Shown here: positions 46,755 through 57,212 of the stretch, piece by piece
Position numbering within the stretch: the stretch's first letter is position 1
How the letters are laid out: each line of letters starts with the position of its first letter
NCBI RefSeq assembly: GCF_027580225.2
Contig: NC_073356.2
Span: 14,227,501-14,291,500, forward strand
Length of the DNA stretch: 64,000 nucleotides
Source of the DNA: Misgurnus anguillicaudatus
Lineage: Eukaryota; Chordata; Actinopteri; Cypriniformes; Cobitidae
Direction of reading: 5' to 3'
The notes under the pieces: generated by a model
The model's input: the letters and a program-made list of their open reading frames with translations, nothing else
Told to the model about the DNA's origin: nothing
Database searches by the model: none
Position numbers and translations under genes: made by a program

Positions 46755-47294
46755 TTATGGGTATGCCCATGTCACAGAATTAGAAGTGAATTGTCTGATG
46801 TTGTCAAAATAGTTGTAAGATAGTTCAGAAGCAGGGCATATCCTTTTAGATGGAGGGCTGACAGAAATGCATCTATCGTTCATCTGTCCCTGTGAGTAAG
46901 GTGGAAAAGTAAAGTGTGAATGCGATCTTCTGAAACTGGCACATTCAGTCTGATCGGGGTAGTCCCATGCCTTCCTCTTGCATGACCACCCGTTGTCTGC
47001 ACTCGCTACATTGGAGTAGCTGCTTGTAAAATAAGTAGGCCTCGTGGGGGCGCTGCATTCCCGTCGCAAAATGGACTCGATGGAAAATGAGCTGGTGAAC
47101 TTCTTCGCCTCGGTGCCTTTACTGTTGTTCACGGTTGGATTCTTCGCCGAGGTACTTTCTGTGTTTTCATGAATGTCAGGAAGGATGTCACGCATACTAC
47201 TGAAGTGACGTCGCAGCATCTTTGGAGTAATTTTACTACCATCCACTTTCCAAAAATTGCGTCTTGCGTTTGGACACTCTGGATTTATAGGCAC
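46755..47294 (-). CDS. Divergent forkhead protein, exon 3 (wing and C-terminal region with eh1 motif)
   Basis: This is the last exon (residues 81-259), after the acceptor TTCTAATTCACAG. It continues the forkhead domain with VPINPECPNARRNFWKVDGS, equivalent to the usual VPRDP..GKGNFWTVD wing, followed by KITPKMLRRHF. At residues 150-156 it has FSIESIL, a perfect match to the eh1 repressor motif (FxIxxIL) by which many Fox proteins, FoxH1 included, recruit Groucho/TLE. Basic clusters CKRKAW and PPSKRI may serve nuclear import. I see no C-terminal Smad-interaction motif of the FoxH1 type. The protein ends ..SVTWAYP. Confidence 0.85.
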   Translation of the reverse strand: MPINPECPNARRNFWKVDGSKITPKMLRRHFSSMRDILPDIHENTESTSAKNPTVNNSKGTEAKKFTSSFSIESILRRECSAPTRPTYFTSSYSNVASADNGWSCKRKAWDYPDQTECASFRRSHSHFTFPPYSQGQMNDRCISVSPPSKRICPASELSYNYFDNIRQFTSNSVTWAYP

Positions 47295-47373
47295 CTGTGA
47301 ATTAGAAAGGATAACATTAATATCAGCTAATATTAAGAAGAAAAATAAGAAAAAGAAAAAAATGATGCCGTAC

Positions 47374-47469
47374 CTTTACAAAGCAGTCGTTTAATGATAA
47401 GCAGACTCTGATATTATTTTCAAGGCCTTTTCGATCTCCATCCACCAACGCCCCAATGGCATTCATTAA
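47374..47469 (-). CDS. Divergent forkhead protein, exon 2 (recognition helix)
   Basis: Exactly 32 codons lie between the acceptor TTCTTCAG and the donor GTACGG. They read LMNAIGALVDGDRKGLENN and IRVCLSLNDCFVK. This aligns with the canonical forkhead segment ..GWQNSIRHNLSLNxCFVK, which holds the DNA-reading helix 3. The SLNDCFVKV strand is intact. In the helix, the invariant Trp has become Leu, and the His that normally contacts bases and its following Asn have become Val and Cys. The stretch before the helix is also a few residues shorter than usual. Confidence 0.85.
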
Positions 47470-47751
47470 CTGAAGAATGAAAACTTTTATTAGTTACAAA
47501 CTAATAAAAAACATTGCAAAACACTTCTCTCTAATTAATAAACGAGTAGGCGTAACGGTAAACTTGTATCTAATGGCTTGTATAATACAATTGTACATAG
47601 GCCTATTATAAACTAAATGAAATAGTTGTACTAGTAAAATTTGTTTATCAATTATTAGTTATTTTACTTGATATTGGATTGAACTTTCAGAACTGAAGCT
47701 TTTTAGTTTTCTATACAATGATTTTATCACTGGCTATAGATTTTAACTCAC

Positions 47752-47895
47752 CTCGCAAAACGTTAATCTTTTCTCAGGTGCGTTTTGGATGGCATAGGCG
47801 ATGAGACCAAGGTAGGTCAATTTCTGCTTGGAGTATCTCTTGTATTTTCTTCTGGCAACCATGTCGCTGTGCTCTCTCTGCATCTCTGAGGACAT
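47752..47895 (-). CDS. Divergent forkhead (FoxH1-like) transcription factor, exon 1
   Basis: This exon starts a 259-residue nuclear DNA-binding protein encoded by three exons (48, 32 and 179 codons), with introns of 282 and 79 bp and GT/AG sites. It encodes MSSEMQREHSDMVARRKYKR, YSKQKLTYLGLIAYAIQNAP and EKRLTFCE. This is the N-terminal forkhead half, equivalent to KPPYSYIALIxxAIQxxPEKRLTLxE. The KYKRY basic lead-in and AIQNAPEKRLT are closest, from memory, to FoxH1. The ATG at 47895 is chosen because an in-frame TAG lies 51 bp upstream and there is no earlier ATG between them. The KPPY motif is replaced by SKQKLTY. Fox membership is clear; the subfamily is uncertain, so no symbol is given. 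Confidence 0.85.
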
Positions 47896-47944
47896 GCTGA
47901 AGTGAACTCTGAGTGATGAGTGTCTGTTGTGTCGTGTTTCGGCC

Positions 47945-47950
47945 TATATA
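47945..47950 (-). promoter_or_regulatory. TATA box of the forkhead gene
   Basis: Read on the minus strand, CATATATAGG lies about 50 bp upstream of the start codon. It would place transcription start about 20-25 bp before the ATG, giving a very short 5' UTR. This fits a tightly regulated, compact gene. Confidence 0.55.
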
Positions 47951-50550
47951 TGTACCACATCCTTGATAGTAAATGGGCATTCCTCATTAATGACTCTTTT
48001 ACATAATTGATGGAGGTGTGAACATGTGGGCGGGCATGCCCTTAGTCCTGTTTACTATAGAGTAAAGTTGCAAAGACATACATTAAGAAAAACAACTTTA
48101 CTAAGAAATAAATACATAGATTAGACTACTTAGATAGATATAGAACACAAACACTTTGTAAACAATATAAGATTCTACAGAGAGCAAAGGGACATCTTGT
48201 TAATTTGTAAAAAATACTATTTATTTTAAATAAATTTCACTTCAATAATTATTATAATAACAGGAATATAATTTGTTAAATGTGTCATGTCCAAAAGTAA
48301 ATTCATAAATAAATTATAAAATAATCCAATAAGCATGTTAACTTCTTATCTGTTTAACTAAAAAGTGGTATGCTGCTCCTGTAACAGAGGAATGTTTGAT
48401 TTGGGCTACTTTATGTGAGTATGTTTCTTTAGTAATATTCTTTATTGTCCAAAAAAAGTAAACAAAATTCCCAATAGCCACTAGAACAGTACACTTAAAA
48501 AGGTTTATGTATAGATATGTATATTTTGGTAGCCTACCAATAATAACGTTTGATCTACTAACATTGACTCTTTGGTACCAATCTCTGATTTGCTATTATA
48601 AACTCATATACAAACTTTGTATACTTTTTGAAAGGGAACCGCACCAGTGACAGTTAAGGTATGGGGACAATTTTAACCATTTTTCGGACAATAGGCTTAT
48701 TTTATTTATCTAAAGTTTGTGGTCTTTTCGCAAGGAAAAGTAATGTCGTGCATTGGCTTCGTGGCTTAATCGCAGAACATTTATTTGAACAAAGAAGTGG
48801 ACAAGTTTGATTCAATCTGAATCAAAACTGTGAATTCTCAACATTCCAATGTTAATAGTCATGAGATAGCTATTCACACGCGCAGCTCACATGCAAATGA
48901 AATACTTAATAAGTGGTAACGTTTTAAAGGCTCGTAACCATTAAATAGGCTCATTTACAACTACTTGAAATGATCGTTATTAGCAAAGTTTAGATAAAGG
49001 TGGGTTAACACCCAGCCTAAGGGTAAAAGTAAAAGTTAAACTTGGAAAAAAAATTCCTTTACATATTTAACAATTTGTTTACTTTACAGACGTCTTTCAA
49101 ATTACTTACTGTATACGGAATTGATGGTGGTCGTGTCAAGTTCTGGATGTTTGTGATTTTTCATAAGTTTTTACCAGGATTAAGAGAAATATTAGGCTAT
49201 ATAGAGTTTTACTCGGACCCCAAAAGCAAATATTTGTTTTGTTACTATAGCCTTCTTCAATGTGGTCTCAGTATCTGCTAAGAAACTATAAGGACTATTT
49301 GCTTTTTGACTCTTTTATGTAATCACACTCTTTAATGTCGTTTATGTTGTTTGTTTGTTTTTCTTTTCTCTTAGTTTTTATTGTGTTGTATGTTTTCTAT
49401 AGCCTATAGCTTTTTCTGTAACCTATTTACCATGTTCTTAGTAATAAAATAAATAGCGCATTTAAATTCAACTATATGATATTAAAGGAGAAAAACAATT
49501 CTAAGTGTTATCAGTCATAAGAGCTAGGTCTTGATAATTATTTTGTATTTTAATTTTCAGTTAATACGTGCAGTGAATCTCAATTCCTGGGACTATTTAA
49601 AACATCTGGTAAAACCATTGCATTAAATTACAAAACGCATTATCGTTTAAATACAAAAATATGGGTTAATAGAAGAGAGAGATTTGAAATCCCGCTTTAA
49701 ATTTTATCGTGATCCTTTAGCTCTATCGTCATGTGGCGGTCGGTGACGCACAGAGAGATTGTGGGAGGACCAAGTCATCGAGAACATGCCCGGGAGTTCG
49801 ATTCAGATTCCGGAATCGGTTCGTGTGAACTGTTCAGATGAAAGAGTCAGTTTAATAAACTCATGGGAAGGGGATTTCCCAGAACTTGTTTTAGTATTTG
49901 GTTGTTTAGCTAGATATTTCTGTTTAGAATGATACCGTTAATTGTTTTTGCGTGTGAAATGATTGTGTGATAGGCTAGTATCAATGCCTATTTTTATAAT
50001 AGGATCAGCCACTTATTAAAATAGTCTCACTGTGCAACTTACATGTGATGATACATTTTACAATGCACAGATGGATTTTTCTTGTTTTATATTGTTGTTA
50101 TATAATCTTTATGTGTATGCATGCTTGAGAATTAAAGTTATTCTGATTCTACTGTTTGACAAATGAATTCCATGACTATATTTAATTAAATTATTTTGTC
50201 TATTTGTATTAAATATATTGCCTTAGTAATAGTGCATATTGCAGACCTAGTTGTATTTTAGTGTTTACCTATATTTTAGTTTTTACCTAAAACAACCATA
50301 AAGGCCATGCCTATTTGGTACACTTCAATATTAATAAACATGTAAAGAAAGTTTTTGTCCAAACATATTTCAAGAAATAAAAAAATATTTTCTGTGGCTG
50401 ATTTTAAGTTTTCTTGACAGTAAATTGATTAGCTAATGAGTCACTTGAATATTCGTCATCGCGGTTCCGGTAAGCTGTGACGAGTTGATCTGATGATTCA
50501 GATATCCGAATCGATTCGTCTGATTCATCGAAGTGAACGCGCAGTGAAGA
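47951..50550. other. Intergenic; no gene recognised
   Basis: Apart from the regulatory candidates near the forkhead gene, this AT-rich stretch has no exon. A decayed copy of the GGTACTGCCCC repeat lies at about 48545-48690. GC-richer sequence with ATTCGATTCAGATTCC then GGAATCGGTTCG lies at 49795-49830. A 79-codon frame at 49042-49281 resembles nothing known. Confidence 0.45.
48020..48041. promoter_or_regulatory. Candidate p53-family response element
   Basis: GAACATGTGG and GGGCATGCCC are separated by 2 bp. The second is a perfect RRRCWWGYYY half-site, and the first departs from it at two flanking positions. The pair lies about 125 bp upstream of the forkhead start codon and 70 bp upstream of its TATA box. 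The first half also contains an E-box (CATGTG). Confidence 0.4.
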
Positions 50551-50630
50551 ATGATTCCCTCACGAATCGGACATCACTACGATCGCATGGCGAGGCTGAG
50601 ACATTGTAGATTATTTGTGGGAACATTTCG
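50551..50630 (+). other. Candidate first exon of an unidentified + strand gene
   Basis: In-frame ATGs at 50551 and 50587 open a frame that reads MARLRHCRLFVGTF.. from the second ATG and runs into a strong donor (CG|GTGAGTAC) at 50631. A stop codon (TGA) lies two codons upstream of the first ATG. Upstream sequence is CpG-containing with repeated GATTCG/GAATCG words, a pattern I associate with teleost 5' regions. The N-terminus could be a short signal or targeting sequence. No following exon was recognised before 64000, so this could also be a 5' UTR exon or chance. Confidence 0.3.
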
Positions 50631-52189
50631 GTGAGTACATTGAACTCGCAATCTTTCACTACCGCAATAAATGTGTATTATATTTAAAAAACTGAATAAA
50701 ATACACTTAATGTAGCATCAGAGAACCGTGTGTGGTGAACATTTGAGCGGATTGTTGGGTTGAGGGTGTTGCCCAAACCGGCTTTCTGTCAGAAATCATC
50801 GTTTTCTGGCGCTATTGCTGTAGTTTTTGGTTATTTTAATTGATTTAGAGGAGGTGTAAGGTATATTTTGCATAAATGGCTGTCTTAGGTTCTGAACGTG
50901 TTTAAAATAGCGTTTTTGTGAGATATGTCGAGGCAAATGTCCGGAGGGAACGTGTTCAACTAAATATTATAGGATTTAGTAGTATTACAAAGGACATACG
51001 TAATTTCCATTGAATTAGCATTAAGTTGTGTAGTATTGTGCGTTCATAGTGTGGTTTTAACGATCTATTGTAGATATTTTGTCGTTTTTTGTCCACGTCT
51101 ATGGTGTGGTGTCGACAACGCTTCTGTCTAAAGTAGGCAACTTCTAAAGGAAGAAAAAACCTTATTTCAACCATAAAAATTTTAATGTCTCACTCTTGTC
51201 CAGTCAATATACTTTGGTTGTCTGGCCACGAGGAGTTACATTGCATTAATCTCATATAGGCTATAGCAGACCACCATCTGGCAAGAGTCCTGTGTAACTC
51301 TCACAGTCACAGCCACATCACCCACATCATGGCTTCATATTTTTAGTCAGGATTTGTGCCAGTTATATAAGTCTGTTTTTGTTTTTAGATGGATGTTGAA
51401 TAAGCTTATTTCTTCTATTTTTATGTGTGCCATTTTATTAGACAGCAGTTCTAGATCTGTGTGTTTGTGTTGGGTAAAGCTGGCATGATTGGTGAAGGAA
51501 AATAAACCAGACACCCAACTCAACCAACAGACCATTCACAATTTACAGTAAACAGACTTTTAATGATAACGCATCATCTGAGAGGTCTCATCACTGAACA
51601 TGCACTTTCACTTCAAATAGGGCATCAGTGCGATTTTAACCTGGTGTTGGCTGTTAAGGGCTTACTTTGTGAAATTGCTGTAAAGTTAGCAGGATATTAA
51701 TCTCTCTGCTAGGTTAAATGCATGTTGCATTTTTTTCAGTGTTTTAGTTTTAATTATCGTTGCTAGGGACAATTAATGGCACTACTATTCTTTTGCAAAT
51801 ATATATATTTGTATTAAACTTAAACTCATAACATGGCCTGTTGTGTTTACACGTTGCATAAGTGCTACTTTAAATGATATGGCATGTTGAGGGGAGGTGT
51901 GCTTTTGGGGCCCCTGACAACAATACAGGCATAAAAATCTGTAAGACTTGCAAAGGTAGACCCAAACCACATCCTGAAAATTGGAGATAGGCTCTTTGCT
52001 TTGGGCCGTTAAACACCCACCTAGCAACCATCCCAAAGACCTAGCAACCAACCAGCAATTCCCTGATACCCACCCACAAAACCCCAACACAGTTTTTTTG
52101 CGCTTAAATAAAAACAATTTGGAGAAGACTCTTGATTATTTTTGGCCCATTTTTTTCACACCCATTTTTATTTCAAGACCTTGTTGTAG
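50631..52189. other. No gene recognised
   Basis: If the exon at 50551 is real, this is its first intron. The 110-codon minus-strand frame at 51785-52117 resembles no known protein. Confidence 0.4.
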
Positions 52190-53620
52190 GGATGCACCGA
52201 AAGGAAAATTCTTGTTCATAGTTGAATAAAGTGAAAAATTTAGCTGAAGGCCATATACCAAACAACCAAAAATTTTTCCTTATTATGACAATTTTCTCAC
52301 TATTGCACAAGTTACATTCAGAATTTCTTTTTTTACTTTATTTCACATTATTTTACAATTTTGTTTAACATTTCAGCCTTACACCTGGTCACGTCTCTGA
52401 TCAGATAGCTATAGATAGACTCGTTAAAACATAAATGAGTCTTGGCTAAACGGATTAATATGATCTTTTATTCCTGGGCAAAATGCAAATAACCTATTCA
52501 TTACTCTGCCTTAAGAAACTTGCCTTAAGAAACACTTATACAGTTAGTATATCACTGTATGTTGAGCAGCAGACGTGCGCCTGCGTGTACGGTCAAGCAC
52601 GAGCAAAGGGAGAGAGAGGGAGACGGCGGCAAGATTGACAGGAGATGACAGAGGAAAAAGCACTTAACAAGCGTTTTAACAAAAACCTTATTGTTAATAA
52701 AATTTTATTTCTCGTTTAATATAAGCGTTAATCATTGTAGGACTTTACTGGTTCTAGGAAGTTTTTATTACATACTGCAGTTGTTGTAGCAGAGAGCTAA
52801 AGTCTCTTGTTCTCTGTGCTTGTGGATTCAGCAGACAAATACCCAGGATCGCCGCCACCGTGTCTTTCTCAAACGCTGCATGGTGTTCAGTATGTCTTGA
52901 TTTTAAATGATAAATAGGGGTGCACCGATAAATGCCGATATACACTAATAATACGTGGCCAATAACTACTCTGAATCTCAACCGATATTATTCACAGCTA
53001 TTTCATGTACTACGGCTTTTGATCAGTAAGTCCTTATCGATCTGAAATCACAGTGCGTTTGAGTCGTTTATAACATGCATTTGAAAAGCAACTCTCGTCA
53101 AACATAATCATATTCTTTATTATCATGAAAATACCTGAAAAGGTTTGAAGAACAGCAATATAAATATATCCTTAAGCCATTCCTGGAGCTATGTGTCATA
53201 GCTGCTGCGTGTGTATGGTTCTTCCTCTGCAGCGCATATTGAGTTTCTGCACGAGAGCGCCCTCTGGCTTTTGGATGTAGCAGCATTTCACTGTAATTCA
53301 TTGATAAGCACAGCGAGCATCATTGGCCGATATATTGGTGCACCCCTAACGATAAATGAAACGTGTTGTGCTGTATGTTTTTGCGTCTTTCTTAGACACT
53401 TTCAAATGCTTTCACCAACATGTTTTCTGCATTTGCGCATCTCTCACTCTTAGCTGGTTGCTATTTGATCGCGTCATCATTATTCTGTAAAATTTATTCA
53501 GCATTTTCACTCGTTTGGCCGAACACCAAAAATTTGTTGCATTCTTACTTTGTTGTCAACTTTCTTTGCCAGTCTTGCAAGTGTAAAGGTCTCTTTCATC
53601 CGTGTTGGACTTTATCACAC
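52190..53620. mobile_element. hAT-like element relic, right end undefined
   Basis: The left end TAGGGATGCACCGAAAGGAA is a standard hAT terminus of fish. Sequence typical of its other arm (TCGTTTGGCCGAACACCAAA) appears at about 53511-53530, beyond the inserted element at 52915-53348, but the terminal CGGTGCA..CTA was not found. Extent is approximate. Confidence 0.45.
52915..53348. mobile_element. hAT-type MITE with 8-bp target duplication (one mismatch)
   Basis: It starts TAGGGGTGCACCGATA and ends TATTGGTGCACCCCTA. The flanks are ATGATAAA (52907-52914) and ACGATAAA (53349-53356), 7 of 8 identical. The interior is non-coding. Confidence 0.8.
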
Positions 53621-55673
53621 ATTTTACCCAATGGCTGCTTAAAGAGGCAAAGAAAACTGCAGTTTTTCAGAAGTATCACATTTATAATCAAGCATGTGAG
53701 CAAAAGCAGGTAGTATTTTCATCTGCTTTGCACATAATGTTTATCATCCTCTTAAAAGATAACATCTTGCGGAGTGCATGTCTTCTGTGGTAAGAGAAAG
53801 ACCAGCAAATTCTCAGGACCAAGAATTTTGCAGAGCTTTCCCCAAGAGGGTCCTGAGCCTCAAATAAATACTTCCACATGACCTTCAGTCCTTGTGCCAG
53901 AAAGAGCTGTTTCTGCAATCTCAGTGACGTTCAGGATTCCTTGAGATGTTGGCCGACAGCGCTCCTTGCAGTTCAGTTTTAGCTCTATGGGGCTCCCCTT
54001 CTGTTTAGTTCCTTGGGAATTTACTTGCCCTGAGCTGTGGCCTATAAAACTTGACCACAAGGTTATGGCTTACCAGGGAAATTTCAGATATAGTACGTCA
54101 ACTGAATGACAACAACAGGCACTAACTTTTGTAATAAAAACTAAATTGTTCAAGGTGGCACTAGGCAACGGCAAGGGTCACAGCGCTCTTTAAACCTCAG
54201 AACCAATCATATCCGAAAAATCTTTGTGTATTCTCTGTAGGTTAGCTTCTTGGATAGTTTGTGGTCCCTGTAGAATGATCACAAATAAACAATCATATCT
54301 GTGGCTTTGAAGTCCATGCCAAGGTTGATGAGTATCAGCCAGCACTTGACCCTTGCCAGTTTTGGGTCAGGTCATTATCTGTTTGATAAACAGTTGTTAG
54401 CCACACACAGTTTGCCAGGGTGTGTGCCCGCTTACCCAGGGCCGCAGGTGATATAGACTTATTTCTGTTCCCGTAAATGCTGATTGGGTACAAGTTTGTT
54501 TTTTGTGATTTCAAGATAATAGTTTGCCTTTAAATAATGCCAATTATACGGTGGAGTTGTTGATGAATGAGAAATTATGTCTGTCTTTTTTTAGGTGTCT
54601 AGTATTTTTATGTTGCTCAGTTGATTCAATTCATCAAAGCAAACCTTTTGCTTTTTATTTATATAATGGGTACAGAGATTTTTTCCCTTAAACTATGATT
54701 GCTTGTTGTCTGAGGCTATTAAGCCTTTTAATGGTTGAGGATAAGTTATTATTATGTTTGTTGTGGCCAACAGGTCCTATTTTCTTAGTCTTTAGTGTGT
54801 TACTCCTAGGTTGGATAGCAGTTGTGTAATGCCAGCCTTTACCTATCAGTTGATCAGTTTGTTTTACTGGGTGAACATTTTGTCTTCCAATGTTTATAGA
54901 CTAAGATGTTTTAAATGCGTTCCAATGTCATTGTGTATTGAATTTTCCCATTAAGGTGTGAAGTTAATTTTCTAAAAGAAATTACTCTCAAAATGTAATT
55001 TAATGTTAAGAATTTTATTAAAATCTCCTTGTAACACCTTGCATTTGTTAGCTTAGATCTGACTGACTAAAAATATCAAATTATTTCATTAGGCCTGCTT
55101 TTGTTATCTTTTTCATTGCATGCATTTTGCATGCATTTTAAAGTTTAACTTGTGGGAAGCTTTTTAATGTTGTAGTCACACAAGACTCTTTAGTTACTGT
55201 ATGCTGAAAATGATTGACGGTTTTTGACTGTTTTTATGTAACTGACTGAAAGCTGGTGTGTCTTTGGTAGGCAGGTGGTTTTTCTGATGCTCATTACTGT
55301 AACTCACTGATGCAAGCATTCAAGCAGGTGCACATGAGCTGCAGCTGTGGTATTAAACTGCATGCATGTAACATCAGACAAAAATATCATCACATAGGCT
55401 GAATCAGTCTAACAGACCCTTAAACAAACAGACTTTAATTGTAGGGCCTTTTGAAATCCATTTGATTTTTTCTTAAATTCCATTATTTCTATTTTTTTCT
55501 GAATTCAGTTTTTTCCGTTATTTTTGGGGATTATGTAAATGAATAAAATACATTTAAGTAATTCAGAATGATTGAACTTATTATACAATTCAACAACAAT
55601 TCATTAATGGTTTGCATTCAAAAGTACATTAATATTTAATTATGTAATGCTTACAGAATTTCATAGTACAATC
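53621..55673. other. No gene recognised; a decayed block at 53760-54060
   Basis: The GC-richer block at 53760-54060, read on the minus strand, gives coding-like words (ELQGALSANI, ILNVTEIAETALSGT) interrupted by stops in every frame. It could be an old retrotransposon or pseudogene fragment, unidentified. The remainder is AT-rich without features. Confidence 0.35.
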
Positions 55674-56006
55674 TAGTGCTGCCTCACGATTAGTCACGAC
55701 TAATCGTTTGCAGAATAAAAGTTTTTGTTTACATAATATATGTTGGTGTAATGTGTATAATAATTATGTATTAATACACACACGCGCACACACATACACG
55801 CAAGTATTTAATTAAGAAACATTTGCATGTGTATAATATATACATGTTACATATTATATAAATATATTTTTTTCCTAAAATTATACATGCATGTGTGTGT
55901 ATTTATATAAACATAATTATTATACACAGTACACCCACATATATTATGTAAACAAAAACTTTTATTCTGCAAACGATTAGTCACGACTAATCTTGAGGCA
56001 GCACTA
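55674..56006. mobile_element. Palindromic hAT MITE with exact 8-bp target duplication
   Basis: It starts TAGTGCTGCCTCACGATTAG and ends CTTGAGGCAGCACTA. GTACAATC flanks it on both sides (55666-55673 and 56007-56014). The arms contain CGATTAGTCACGACTAATCG in both orientations and then TG/CA-rich sequence. Related to the decayed copy at 8371-8706. Confidence 0.9.
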
Positions 56007-57212
56007 GTACAATCCAACATTAAATCTTTTGCCAGACACAGTGTTGTCAAATTTAGTGAATAGGTCAAATAAGCCTCTGTATTTAACTCCGTGGGTGTGA
56101 GGAGGGTCTTAAATTTTGATTTCTCCGTTTTTTAAAGACACCGTGGTCTCAGACGATCTCTTTAACATGGTTTTCTCTATTCAGAATGAAAGCTTTTAGT
56201 TGTCTGTGTTGCGTTCCACACATTTATATCATTTTATTTGCCGGTTAAGAATAAAACGGCAACAAACTGATATATTCACAAATAAGTTATAATGGCTTTT
56301 TTTAAAAAATTTATACACTATTTACCAAATTCCATGATATTCCGCACTATAAAGTAAATTCCGTTTTCCTGTCTCGATTCCGTTATTTTTTTTCGTTCAT
56401 GTTTTCTGCTGCCTCAAAGCTCAAGTGGTGCTTTGGTTTTTGCTGTACAATTGATGTTCTGAGGAGTTCTTAACAAGTACCTATGTAGTCAGAAAGTTGT
56501 TCTTAATGGTTGCTAGGTGGTTATCAACTGGCAAAGTCAAAAGGGACCATCCCAAATTCTTAAACTGCTTGGCTCCCTCCTTCAATGTAAGCTTATTGGA
56601 ATTGTATGCTTGTTTTTAGGTGTGCCTGCACACATTCTGCATTGTAGTAATGAGTTTAATGTCTACCTGAACAATATAAGTTAAATCTGTATTATATTGT
56701 TTAGTTTAAACCTTAATAATGTACCCTATTAATCTTTTATTTTGATTAGTTTTTGTCATTTTTTTCAGCATATATTCTACTCCGTCAACATGTGGATGCA
56801 AAGTTATGACGTGCTTAAAATTGTTTTTCAGTTTATTCTGTAGACGTAAAAACATCTGACAGCCTTTATATAACAAACATTTAAAACGGTTAACTCTTAA
56901 ACATGCAGCTGGCATCAACATCTCAGTTTTTGCCAAGTTAACATAACATTGGTTTTGTTTTACGCAGCAGGGGATTTATTAAGCTGTGTGCTGTAGAGCT
57001 CCTACTGATGTCCTCTTCTATTAAAAGTGTTCAGAGTTGCTCTGACAACTTGTTGCCTACGTTAGTTGAGTTGTGCGTGCAAAGAGAACTTGGAAGTCTT
57101 TGTGACATGAGGCACATATCAGTGTTTCCTACAGGATTTTCTTCCCAAGAACGTCAGTCGTAACAATCCCCAATAAAACGTAGTTTCTGGTTTTTATTTG
57201 ATAAAAAGTGCT
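56007..57212. other. No gene recognised
   Basis: AT-rich, non-coding by eye, no clear repeat ends apart from the flank of the preceding element. Confidence 0.45.

Noticed and set aside
47774..47980. 68-codon minus frame beginning MPIYYQGCG
   Set aside because: It is a different frame overlapping forkhead exon 1. The forkhead frame continues through two in-phase introns, whereas this one includes the TATA box region and has no similarity.
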